DNA from: Thermobispora bispora DSM 43833
GTDB taxonomy: Bacteria; Actinomycetota; Actinomycetes; Streptosporangiales; Streptosporangiaceae
Direction: 5' to 3'
DNA length: 64,000 nt
Assembly (NCBI RefSeq): GCF_000092645.1
Contig: NC_014165.1
Location: 1,736,001 to 1,800,000, forward strand
A program made the position numbers and the translations under genes. Under the pieces are notes generated by a model. It was not told the origin of the DNA. It did no database searches and saw only the letters and a program-made list of their open reading frames with translations. This document shows, in pieces, positions 48,816-55,987 of the stretch; within the stretch, counting starts at the first letter, position 1, and every line of letters begins with the position of its first letter.

Positions 48816-50489
48816 TCAGAGGTGGTAGAGGCGGAAGAGGGGGACGCGCTCGGCCGGGGTGGAGGTGAGGGGCTCGCCGTCCAGGTCCACGGCGCCGGTG
48901 GCGGGATCGACGTGCACTGTTCCAATTCGTCCGTTATGCACCATATCGGCCAGCCCGATGCCGCGGGTGTTCCGTACGGCCACGCGGCGGCGGCGGGTGG
49001 GGAGCCGGTCCCGGCCGGCGTCGAGGGCCGACCGGCTGACGAAGGCGACGGCGATCTCGGCCGGGGCGGCCCCGTGGCCGCCGAACTGCGGCCCCATGAC
49101 GCGCGGCTGCGCGTGCTCCACCGCCGCGTTCGGGTCCCCGGTCACGCCCCAGGCGGGGAAGCCAGCCTTGAGCACCAGGCGCGGGACGGCGGCGAACCGG
49201 GCGGGCTCCCACAAAACGATGTCGGCGAGCTTGCCCGGCTCCAGGGAGCCGATCTCGTGGGCGAGGCCGTGCGCCAGCGCGGGGTTGATGGTGAGCTTGG
49301 CCAGGTAGCGGAGGACCCGCGCGTTGTCGTGCCGCTCGTGCTCCGGCCCGCGCTCGGCCTTCATCTTCCCGGCGAGGGCGAAGGTCCGCCGGATCGTCTC
49401 CCCGGCCCGGCCCATGCCCTGGGCGTCGGAGGAGGTGATCGGGATGACGCCGAGGTCGTGGAGCACGTCCTCCGCGGCCATGGTCTGCGCCCGGATCCGG
49501 TCGCGGGCCAGCGCCTGGTCGCTGGGCAGGTCCGGAGAGAGCCCGTGGCAGGAGACGATCATGTCGAAGTGCTCGGCCACGGCGTCCCGGCCGAACGGCA
49601 GCGTCGGGTTGGTGGAGGAGCCGATGACGTTCGGCCGGCCGGCCAGGGTGAGCACGTCCGGCACGTGCCCGCCCCCGCACCCCTCGACGTGGAAGGCGTG
49701 GATGGTCCGCCCGTCCAGCACGGCGAGGGTGTCCCGCACCGACAGGCTCTCGTTCAGGCCGTCGGTGTGCAGCGCGACCTGGACGTCGTGCTCCTCGGCG
49801 ACCCGCAGCGCGGTGTCGAGCGCCCGGGCGTGGGCGCCCATGTCCTCGTGCACCTTGAACCCGCAGGCGCCTCCCTCGGCCAGGGCCTCGACCAGCGGCT
49901 CCGGGCGGGAGGACGAGCCCCGCGCCAGGAACCCGATGTTGACCGGCCAGGCGTCGAAGGCGGCGAACGCGGTCCGCAACGCCCACGGCGAGTTCACCCC
50001 GACGCCCCACACCGGGCCGAACTCCTGGCCCAGGATGGTGGTCACCCCGGACGCGAGCGACGCCTCCATCACCCGCGGGGAGATCAGGTGCACGTGGGTG
50101 TCGATCGCCCCCGGGGTGGCGATGAGCCCTTCGCCACTGATGATCGTGGTCCCGGTGCCGACCACCACGTCGACCCCGTCGAGGGTGTCCGGGTTGCCGG
50201 CCCGGCCGATCGCGGTGATCCGGCCGTTCCGGATGCCGATCGACGCCTTGCGCACGCCGAGCACCGGGTCGATGATCACCACGTTCGACACGACCAGGTC
50301 GCAGGTCTCCCGCACCGAGGCGGCCTTGAGGTGGAGCCCGTCCCGGGCCGTCTTGCCGAACCCGGCGAGGAACTCCTCCCCGCGCCGCTGGGCGTCCGCC
50401 TCGACCTCCACCACCAGCCCGGTGTCGGCGAGCACGATCCGGTCCCCGGTGGTCGGCCCGTACACCGCGGCATACTCACTCCGGTTCAC
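48816..50489 (-). CDS. ureC: Urease alpha subunit (UreC-like)
   Basis: A 557-aa urease catalytic subunit. Active-site positions line up with Klebsiella UreC: DTHVHLISP (first two Ni ligands), GFKVHEDMGAH (carbamylated Lys, near 213), HTDGLNES, TIHAFHVEGCGGGHVPDVL (Ni ligand His), the flap Cys-His in MIVSCHGLSPDLPSD, and TSSDAQGMGRAGE (Asp ligand). So the catalytic set is kept, though the flap (SCHGLS rather than VCHHLD) and other segments diverge from classical ureases. The GTG start has GAAGGAG five bases upstream. It follows ureAB by 22 bases. No ureD, ureE, ureF or ureG is seen in the window, so nickel loading must come from elsewhere, or the enzyme may have a different substrate. Confidence 0.88.
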   Translation of the reverse strand: MNRSEYAAVYGPTTGDRIVLADTGLVVEVEADAQRRGEEFLAGFGKTARDGLHLKAASVRETCDLVVSNVVIIDPVLGVRKASIGIRNGRITAIGRAGNPDTLDGVDVVVGTGTTIISGEGLIATPGAIDTHVHLISPRVMEASLASGVTTILGQEFGPVWGVGVNSPWALRTAFAAFDAWPVNIGFLARGSSSRPEPLVEALAEGGACGFKVHEDMGAHARALDTALRVAEEHDVQVALHTDGLNESLSVRDTLAVLDGRTIHAFHVEGCGGGHVPDVLTLAGRPNVIGSSTNPTLPFGRDAVAEHFDMIVSCHGLSPDLPSDQALARDRIRAQTMAAEDVLHDLGVIPITSSDAQGMGRAGETIRRTFALAGKMKAERGPEHERHDNARVLRYLAKLTINPALAHGLAHEIGSLEPGKLADIVLWEPARFAAVPRLVLKAGFPAWGVTGDPNAAVEHAQPRVMGPQFGGHGAAPAEIAVAFVSRSALDAGRDRLPTRRRRVAVRNTRGIGLADMVHNGRIGTVHVDPATGAVDLDGEPLTSTPAERVPLFRLYHL

Positions 50490-50511
50490 GCCGGCTCCTT
50501 CGCTCTCGGGT

Positions 50512-51216
50512 TCACGCCGGCTCCTCCGCGCCCAGGTATCCGCAGGCCCGGGCGCGCTCCAGCGCCCGCTCCTTGGCCCCCGGGGCGTCCAGCGGGCCGT
50601 CCACCAGGCCGGCGAAGCCGATCACCACGCGGTCGCCCCGGATCGGGACCAGCCGCACCTCGACGGTCGCGCCGGGGTCGAACCGCACCGCGGTTCCCGC
50701 GGGCACGGCCAGGTGCCGCCCGTACGCCTTGGCCCGGTCGAAGCGGAGCCGGGGGTTGACCTCGAAGAAGTGGAAGTGCGAGGTGACGCTGATCGGCACC
50801 GCGGCCGTGTTGGTGACCTCCAGCGTCACCGCGTCCTCGTCGTCCTCGGCGCCCGGCCCGTCCTCGTCCGTACCGGGCAGCACCGCGCCCGGCCCCGCCG
50901 GGTCCACCGCGTCGCGGCCGAACGGATCGGTGACCACGGCGAGCCGGGTCCCGTCGTCGAAGACCGCCTCGACCTGGACCTCCCGGACCACGTTGGGCAC
51001 GCCGGGCAGCACGTCGTCGGCGGTGAGCACCGACCGCCCGGCCTCGATCGCCTCGTCCAGGCGGCGGCCGTCCCGGGCGGCCTCGCAGACCGTGTCCGCG
51101 ATCAGCGCGATCGCCTCGGGGACGTTCAGCCGCAGCCCGCGGGCGCGGCGCGCCCGGGCCAGCTCCGCGGCGGCGAACAGCAGGAGCCGGTCGCGCTCAG
51201 TGGGCGTCAGATGCAC
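50512..51216 (-). CDS. ureAB: Fused urease gamma-beta subunit
   Basis: About 234 aa. Residues 1-100 are the gamma subunit (HLTPTERDRLLLFAAAELAR, LNVPEAIALIADTVCEAARD, GVPNVVREVQVEAVFDDGTR), residues about 130-234 the beta subunit (VTLEVTNTAAVPISVTSHFH, FFEVNPRLRFDRAKAYG, RHLAVPAGTAVRFDPG, EVRLVPIRGDRVVIGF). The join is an acidic Gly/Asp-rich linker (about 108-128). Fusions of this kind are known in Helicobacter UreA and in some actinobacteria. I place the start at GTG 51216, which has GAGGTGATC at good spacing and gives the usual MxLTP N-terminus; GTG 51225 is the alternative. First gene of the operon, facing the LacI gene. Confidence 0.9.
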   Translation of the reverse strand: MHLTPTERDRLLLFAAAELARARRARGLRLNVPEAIALIADTVCEAARDGRRLDEAIEAGRSVLTADDVLPGVPNVVREVQVEAVFDDGTRLAVVTDPFGRDAVDPAGPGAVLPGTDEDGPGAEDDEDAVTLEVTNTAAVPISVTSHFHFFEVNPRLRFDRAKAYGRHLAVPAGTAVRFDPGATVEVRLVPIRGDRVVIGFAGLVDGPLDAPGAKERALERARACGYLGAEEPA

Positions 51217-51281
51217 GTGGATCACCTCATGACCCGGGTGAAATGCCCCGGGATAGGAAGGTGAGCCAGATTAGACCACGA

Positions 51282-51318
51282 GCAGGAACGTTCCTGCAAT
51301 AGGTTGACGGAATGTTCC
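51282..51318. promoter_or_regulatory. LacI-type operators over the urease-operon promoter
   Basis: A perfect 16-base palindrome GCAGGAACGTTCCTGC at 51282-51297, and a second near-copy GGAATGTTCC at 51309-51318. Read leftward, TTGCAG (-35), 18 bases, TCTAAT (-10) place the palindrome inside the promoter spacer, where a bound repressor would block transcription. The second site lies toward the LacI gene's own start (51363), which suggests autoregulation. GAACGTTC-centred palindromes are usual for LacI-family proteins. Confidence 0.7.
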
Positions 51319-51362
51319 TCTAGAAATCTGCCGAACCGTTGCACCGTGTACCGTTGGCGGTG

Positions 51363-52397
51363 ATGAAGGCACGAAAGCGGATCACCCTGCTGGACGTCGC
51401 CCGCGCCGCCGGCGTGTCCAAGACCACCGTCTCCGACGCCCTGAGCGGTCGCGGCAGGCTGCCCGCCGCGACCCGTGAGCGGGTGGCCGCGGTCGCCCGG
51501 GAACTGGGGTACGTCGCCAACCGGAGCGCCCGGAACCTCCGCGGCGGCCGCACCGGGGCCATCGGGCTCTACTTCCCCGACCGCACGATCGGCCTCCAGT
51601 ACTACATGGACCTCGCCATCGGGGCCGCGGAGGAGGCCCTCGCGCACGACGTGGCGCTCACCCTGATCCCGGCCATCCACGACCCCGCGGACCCGCCGCC
51701 GCTCTACGTCGACGGGGTGGTCGTCTCCGACCCCATGCTCGGCGACCCCATGCTCCGGGCGCTCGCCGAGCGCCGCATCACGGTCGTCACCTGCGAGCGC
51801 GACCTGACCCCGGGCGCCCAGCACGCCGGCCGGGTGGAGTCCGACCACGGCGCGGGGATCCGCTCCCTGCTCGACCACCTCGCCGACCGGGCCGAGCGCA
51901 TCGCGCTGCTCTGCCCGGGCGAGGAGACCGCGTTCGGCCTGGACATCCGCACCGCGTACCGGGCCTGGTGCGCGGAGCACGGCCGGGAGGCGCTCGTCTA
52001 CGACGTGCCGTTCGTGTGCGCTCCCGAGGACGTGGGCCGGGCGGTCGCCGAGGCCCTGCGGTCACCCGGGGGAGTGGACGCGATCATCTCCGTGCCGGAC
52101 GGCGGCGCGACCAGCGCGGTCCAGGCCGCCTTCCAGCAGGGCCGCCACGTGCCCGACGACCTGCTCGTCGCCTCGTACGTCGACAGCCCCAGCCTGCAGA
52201 GCCTGATCACCCCGATCACCGCGATTGACATCGCCCCCCGGGAGATGGGCCGCCGGGCGGTGCGGCTGCTCGCCGACATCCTCTCCGGCAAGGCCGAGCC
52301 GGGCACGGTCGAGGTCCTGCCGATCACGCTGAGGGTCCGGGCGAGCACCTCGCCGGCGCGCCACCGAGGCCTGGACCGGGATCTCGCCCCCTCGTAA
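51363..52397 (+). CDS. LacI-family transcriptional regulator
   Basis: A 344-aa repressor-type protein. The N-terminal helix-turn-helix reads ITLLDVARAAGVSKTTVSDA then LSGRGRLPAATRERV, the LacI signature with hinge helix NRSARNLRGGRTG. The remaining part is the periplasmic-binding-protein-like effector domain (IGLYFPDRTIGLQYYMDLAI, VDGVVVSDPMLGDPML, DAIISVPDGGATSAVQAAFQ). I start at ATG 51363 (MKARKRI); a GTG lies one codon earlier. It is divergent from the urease operon with palindromic sites between them, so it most likely represses that operon until an inducer, probably the nitrogen substrate or a breakdown product, binds. Confidence 0.92.
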   Translation: MKARKRITLLDVARAAGVSKTTVSDALSGRGRLPAATRERVAAVARELGYVANRSARNLRGGRTGAIGLYFPDRTIGLQYYMDLAIGAAEEALAHDVALTLIPAIHDPADPPPLYVDGVVVSDPMLGDPMLRALAERRITVVTCERDLTPGAQHAGRVESDHGAGIRSLLDHLADRAERIALLCPGEETAFGLDIRTAYRAWCAEHGREALVYDVPFVCAPEDVGRAVAEALRSPGGVDAIISVPDGGATSAVQAAFQQGRHVPDDLLVASYVDSPSLQSLITPITAIDIAPREMGRRAVRLLADILSGKAEPGTVEVLPITLRVRASTSPARHRGLDRDLAPS

Positions 52398-53060
52398 GGG
52401 CTCGTCGGGGCCGCGTACGGCACCGCCGGTGCCTCGGCCGGCCCTGCCGGCGGCTGACCCGTCCGGCCGCGGGTCACCGCTGGCGCCCTGGCCGGCCCCG
52501 CCGGTGGCTGACCCGCCGCGTCACCGGCACCGCCGGCGCCCGGCCCCGCGCCGTCCAGCACCGCCGGCCTGGAATCGCGCTCGCCGGCGGGGCCGGACCT
52601 AACGCTTGTGGAGGTGGCCGTCCGGCCAGGCGTGCCTCGGCGCGGCCGGCCGGGATCTCACATGTGACGGGCCTCGCGTTCATGGGCGTGACGGGTCCGG
52701 GACGTCGGGTTCGCAGAGGTGGCGGGCCCGGGCACGCGTCGCCGCCGGCCTCTGCCGCGTCTTCGGCTGGACCGCCGGCCCGAGCCCGCCGCCGTACCCG
52801 GGTGACCGGGGGAGGGGACGACGCCGCCGCGGCATGCGTAGCCCGGGCGGTCCGCATGCGGGCACCCCGGCGATCGGCCCGGATCGCCGCCAGGGCGCGC
52901 CGGGGCGGTGCCGCAGCGCGGGGCATGCCGTACGGCCGGCCGGTCACGGCCGGGCGGCCGCGGCCGGGCCGGGCGGGGGCCGGATATCGCCCGGGTTGCC
53001 GTGGTGTTACGGCGCCCGCCGGAGAAGGGCGTCCGCCCAGCTCAGCGGGGCCGTCCGGGC
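52398..53060. other. Gene-free, very GC-rich stretch with imperfect direct repeats
   Basis: About 660 bases with long open frames in all phases due only to GC content; none reads like a protein. An imperfect duplication of about 40 bases occurs: GGCCGGCCCTGCCGGCGGCT from 52436 and GGCCGGCCCCGCCGGTGGCT from 52490, both followed by GACCC and a GTCACCG tail. Further CCGGCC-rich pieces follow to about 52600. Possibly decayed sequence or terminator-like structure after the LacI gene. Confidence 0.4.
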
Positions 53061-53089
53061 ATATTCCCTTTAAAACAAGTAGGGAATAT
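53061..53089 (+). promoter_or_regulatory. Inverted repeat upstream of the organosulfur operon
   Basis: ATATTCCCT and AGGGAATAT form a perfect 9-base inverted repeat around an 11-base AT-rich centre, in an otherwise GC-rich region. TTGACT directly after it (53089-53094) could be a -35 box. It is the natural operator for the leader peptide and transporter genes that follow; the regulator is unknown. Confidence 0.55.
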
Positions 53090-53124
53090 TGACTTCGTCC
53101 GGGAACGATGCGACCGTGGGGACC

Positions 53125-53208
53125 ATGAGTCAAGCGAGCCCCTTGACCCGGCGTGCGCACGTCGACCTGTGCCACGTCGCCAGCGCCCTGTGTCGGCGCC
53201 TCGCGTAG
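53125..53208 (+). CDS. 27-aa cysteine-containing leader peptide of a sulfur operon
   Basis: ATG 53125 to TAG 53208 encodes a 27-aa peptide, MSQASPLTRRAHVDLCHVAS followed by ALCRRLA. It is too short for most gene callers. Short peptides with an RRxHVDLCxVxxxLC core are known upstream of sulfur-acquisition genes in actinobacteria and are thought to act as translational leader (attenuator) peptides sensing cysteine supply. Two Cys codons lie near the end, fitting ribosome stalling under cysteine shortage. It is 87 bases before the lipoprotein gene of the ABC importer, in the right place to control it. The mechanism is inferred from position and family resemblance. Confidence 0.65.
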   Translation: MSQASPLTRRAHVDLCHVASALCRRLA

Positions 53209-53295
53209 CAGTCACCGACCGTCCTCTCCTGCGCCGCACGGATCCGATCGTGCGAGCGGACTCCCGCACCCACACTGCTAGCGAAGGGCTACCTC

Positions 53296-54363
53296 ATGTC
53301 CCCCCTCCCATCGCGGCGGGCCGTACGCGTGCTCGCGCCCCTCGTCATCACCGTCCTCCTGGCCACGCTGTCGGCGTGCGCCCGCGGCTCCGGGCCGTCC
53401 GGGCCGGAGCTCGCGCTCGACGCGCCGCTGCCCACCCAGGTGCCGGAGGGAACCCGGCTCCGGATCGGCGACCCCCAGACCAAGGTGGCGCTCGAGCTCT
53501 CCGGTGAGATCGGCAAGCTCTCCTTCGAGGTCGAATGGGCCAACTTCAGCGGCGGCCCCCAGACGCTCGAGGCGTTCCGCGCCGACGCGCTCGACGTCGG
53601 CTCGGTCGCCGACATCCCGCCGATCCACGCCACCTGGATCGGCCTGCCGGTCAAGATCGTCGCGGCGAAGTTCCGCAAGGACCCCCTCGACCACCCGGTC
53701 TACGAGCTCGGCATCGCCCCGGGGGTGCACGTCCGGACCCTCGCCGACCTGCGCGGCAAGCGGATCGCCTACAGCCCCGGCCAGGCGCAGGGCGCGCTCG
53801 TCCTGCGGGTGCTCCGGAAGGCCGGGCTCACCAAGGACGACGTGACGCTGGTCGAGCTGCCGAGCACCGGCGACGTCTACGTCAACGCACTCGCCAGCCG
53901 GCAGGTCGACATGGCCCCGCTCGGCGGCGTCAACATCAAGCGCTACCTCGCCAAGTACGGGGACCGCGGCGCGGCCACGATCCCCCATGGCGTCCGCGAC
54001 GACCCCACCCACCTGTACGTCCGCACCGAGACCCTGCGGGATCCCGCCAAGGCCGCGGCCATCCGCGAGTACGTCCAGGCCTGGGCCCGGGCGGCCGTCT
54101 GGGTCTACGAGCACCCCGAGGAGTGGATCCAGGGCTACTACGTCAAAGACCAAGGGCTGAGCCCGGCCGACGGCGCCTACCTCGTCAAACAGGCGGGTGA
54201 GCCGGACATCCCCGCGAGCTGGACCGACGTCATCGCCCGCCACCAGGAGACCATCGACCTCCTCGCCGCGGAGAGCGGCAACCCGGTGATCAACGCGAAG
54301 GACCTCTACGACCTGCGCTTCGAGCGCGTCGCCGCCGACGCCATCAGGAAGAAGGGGGCGTGA
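53296..54363 (+). CDS. Substrate-binding lipoprotein of a sulfonate/organosulfur ABC importer
   Basis: A 355-aa secreted lipoprotein. The signal peptide ends in a lipobox (LLATLSAC, Cys28) after VRVLAPLVITV. The mature part shows the SsuA/TauA-type fold: LRIGDPQTKVALELSGEIGK, FSGGPQTLEAFRADALDVGS, VADIPPIHA and LADLRGKRIAYSPGQAQGAL, the last a conserved NMT1/SsuA motif. The ATG has GAAGGG upstream. It binds an alkane- or arylsulfonate or similar compound outside the cell and delivers it to the permease encoded next, whose start overlaps its stop. Ligand class is inferred from family, the leader peptide and the downstream monooxygenase. Confidence 0.85.
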   Translation: MSPLPSRRAVRVLAPLVITVLLATLSACARGSGPSGPELALDAPLPTQVPEGTRLRIGDPQTKVALELSGEIGKLSFEVEWANFSGGPQTLEAFRADALDVGSVADIPPIHATWIGLPVKIVAAKFRKDPLDHPVYELGIAPGVHVRTLADLRGKRIAYSPGQAQGALVLRVLRKAGLTKDDVTLVELPSTGDVYVNALASRQVDMAPLGGVNIKRYLAKYGDRGAATIPHGVRDDPTHLYVRTETLRDPAKAAAIREYVQAWARAAVWVYEHPEEWIQGYYVKDQGLSPADGAYLVKQAGEPDIPASWTDVIARHQETIDLLAAESGNPVINAKDLYDLRFERVAADAIRKKGA

Positions 54364-55268
54364 TGGCAGACACCAGAACCCGGCTCAGGCGAGTGCCGCC
54401 GGTGCCGCCGGAGGCGGGCACCTCCGCGGCGCCCACGGTGCCCGCGACCGCGGCCCCGCCCGCCCCGCCCGGCCCGGGCGGCCGCCGGGCCAGGCGCAGG
54501 CTCGGCCCCGGCGACCCCATCCGGTTCGGCCCCCTGCTCGGCCCCGCGCTCCTGCTCGGCGCCTGGGCCGCCGGCTCGGCGACCGGCCTGCTCGACCCCC
54601 GGTTCCTCCCCGCCCCGTGGACCATCGCCGGCACCGCGATCGACCTGATCGAGAGCGGCCGCCTCCAGGAGAACCTGCTCACCTCGCTGCAGCGGGTCGG
54701 CCTCGGCCTCGCCTTCGGGACGGTGCTCGGCACCGTGCTCGCGGTCGTCTCCGGGCTCAGCCGCTGGGGGGAGTCGATCATCGACGGGCCGGTGCAGATC
54801 AAGCGGGCCATCCCCACGCTGGCGCTGATGCCGCTGCTGATCCTCTGGCTCGGCATCGGCGAGGGCATGAAGATCACCACGATCACGCTCGGCGTCCTGG
54901 TGCACATCTACATCCAGACCCACAACGGCCTGCGCAGCATCGACAGCAGGTACGTCGAGCTCGCCGAGACGCTCCGGCTCACCCACCGCGACTTCATCCG
55001 CAAGGTCGTGCTCCCGGGCGCGCTGCCCGGATTCCTCATCGGGATGCGGTTCGCGGTCACCGCCGCGTGGCTGTTCCTCGCGGTCGTCGAGCAGATCAAC
55101 TCCACCAGCGGGATCGGCTACATGATGGACCTCGCCCGCTCCTACGGCCAGACCGATGTGATCTTCGTCGGCATCGTCCTGTACGGCCTGCTCGGCCTGG
55201 TCTCCGACGCGGCGGTCCGCCTCGTGCAAAGGAGGGCACTGGCATGGCGGCGCACGCTGGCGGGCTGA
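54363..55268 (+). CDS. ABC importer permease, SsuC-type
   Basis: A 301-aa inner-membrane permease beginning at ATG 54363, which overlaps the lipoprotein stop (TGATG). A Pro/Ala-rich cytoplasmic N-terminus of about 55 residues precedes six hydrophobic segments (FGPLLGPALLLGAWAAGSAT, LGLAFGTVLGTVLAVVSGL, PTLALMPLLILWLGIGEGMK). The EAA-type loop that contacts the ATPase is LAETLRLTHRDFIRKVVLPG. This matches the SsuC/TauC group. It forms the importer with the genes on either side; the ATPase gene starts 25 bases before this one ends. Confidence 0.88.
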   Translation: MADTRTRLRRVPPVPPEAGTSAAPTVPATAAPPAPPGPGGRRARRRLGPGDPIRFGPLLGPALLLGAWAAGSATGLLDPRFLPAPWTIAGTAIDLIESGRLQENLLTSLQRVGLGLAFGTVLGTVLAVVSGLSRWGESIIDGPVQIKRAIPTLALMPLLILWLGIGEGMKITTITLGVLVHIYIQTHNGLRSIDSRYVELAETLRLTHRDFIRKVVLPGALPGFLIGMRFAVTAAWLFLAVVEQINSTSGIGYMMDLARSYGQTDVIFVGIVLYGLLGLVSDAAVRLVQRRALAWRRTLAG

Positions 55269-55987
55269 CCGCGGTGGCGCCCGCGGTGCGGGTCTCCGGC
55301 CTCACCCGGGCCTACGGCGACCGGGTCGTCCTCGACTCCCTCGACCTGGAGATCGCCCCGGGCGAGTTCGTCGCCCTGCTCGGCAAGAGCGGATCCGGCA
55401 AGAGCACCCTGCTGCGCGCCCTCGCCGGCCTCGACCACGACGTCGCGGGCGGCGGCGTGGTGGAGGTCCCCGAGCGGGTCTCCGTGGTCTTCCAGGACTC
55501 GCGGCTGCTGCCCTGGCAGCGGGTGCTCGCCAACGTCGTCCTCGGCCTCGACGGCCCCGACGCGGCCGAACGCGGCCGGGAGAGCCTCGCCGAGGTCGGG
55601 CTCGCCGGGCGGGAACGCGCCTGGCCCAACGAGCTGTCCGGCGGGGAGCAGCAGCGGGTCGCCCTCGCCCGCTCCCTGGTGCGGGAGCCCCAGCTGCTGC
55701 TCGCCGACGAGCCCTTCGGCGCGCTCGACGCGCTCACCCGGATCCGGATGCACGCGCTGCTGCGCCGGCTCTGCGACCGGCACCGGCCGGCGGTGCTGCT
55801 CGTCACCCACGACGTCGACGAGGCGATCGTGCTCGCCGACCGGGTGCTCGTCCTGTCCGACGGGCGGATCACCACCGAGCGGACCATCGACCTCGACTCA
55901 CCCAGGGAATCCACCGACCCCCGCTTCGCCGAGGTGCGCGCCCACCTGCTCGCCGCGCTCGGCGTCACCGGAGAGGAGAGACCATGA
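55244..55987 (+). CDS. ABC importer ATPase, SsuB-type
   Basis: A 247-aa ATPase that powers the importer. Start ATG 55244 sits 10 bases after AAAGGAGG; the open frame runs far upstream but only inside the permease gene. Walker A LLGKSGSGKSTLLRALAGL (about 50), Q-loop VVFQDSRLLPW, signature NELSGGEQQRVALARSL, Walker B LLLADEPFGALDAL and H-loop VLLVTHDVDEAI are all intact and of nitrate/sulfonate/taurine type. It overlaps the permease gene by 25 bases, and its stop overlaps the monooxygenase ATG by four. Confidence 0.92.
   Translation: MAAHAGGLTAVAPAVRVSGLTRAYGDRVVLDSLDLEIAPGEFVALLGKSGSGKSTLLRALAGLDHDVAGGGVVEVPERVSVVFQDSRLLPWQRVLANVVLGLDGPDAAERGRESLAEVGLAGRERAWPNELSGGEQQRVALARSLVREPQLLLADEPFGALDALTRIRMHALLRRLCDRHRPAVLLVTHDVDEAIVLADRVLVLSDGRITTERTIDLDSPRESTDPRFAEVRAHLLAALGVTGEERP

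Noticed and set aside
53278-54243. 321-aa minus-strand open frame opposite the sulfonate-binding lipoprotein
   Set aside because: The + strand has a lipobox, ribosome site and family motifs; the antisense frame is a GC artefact.
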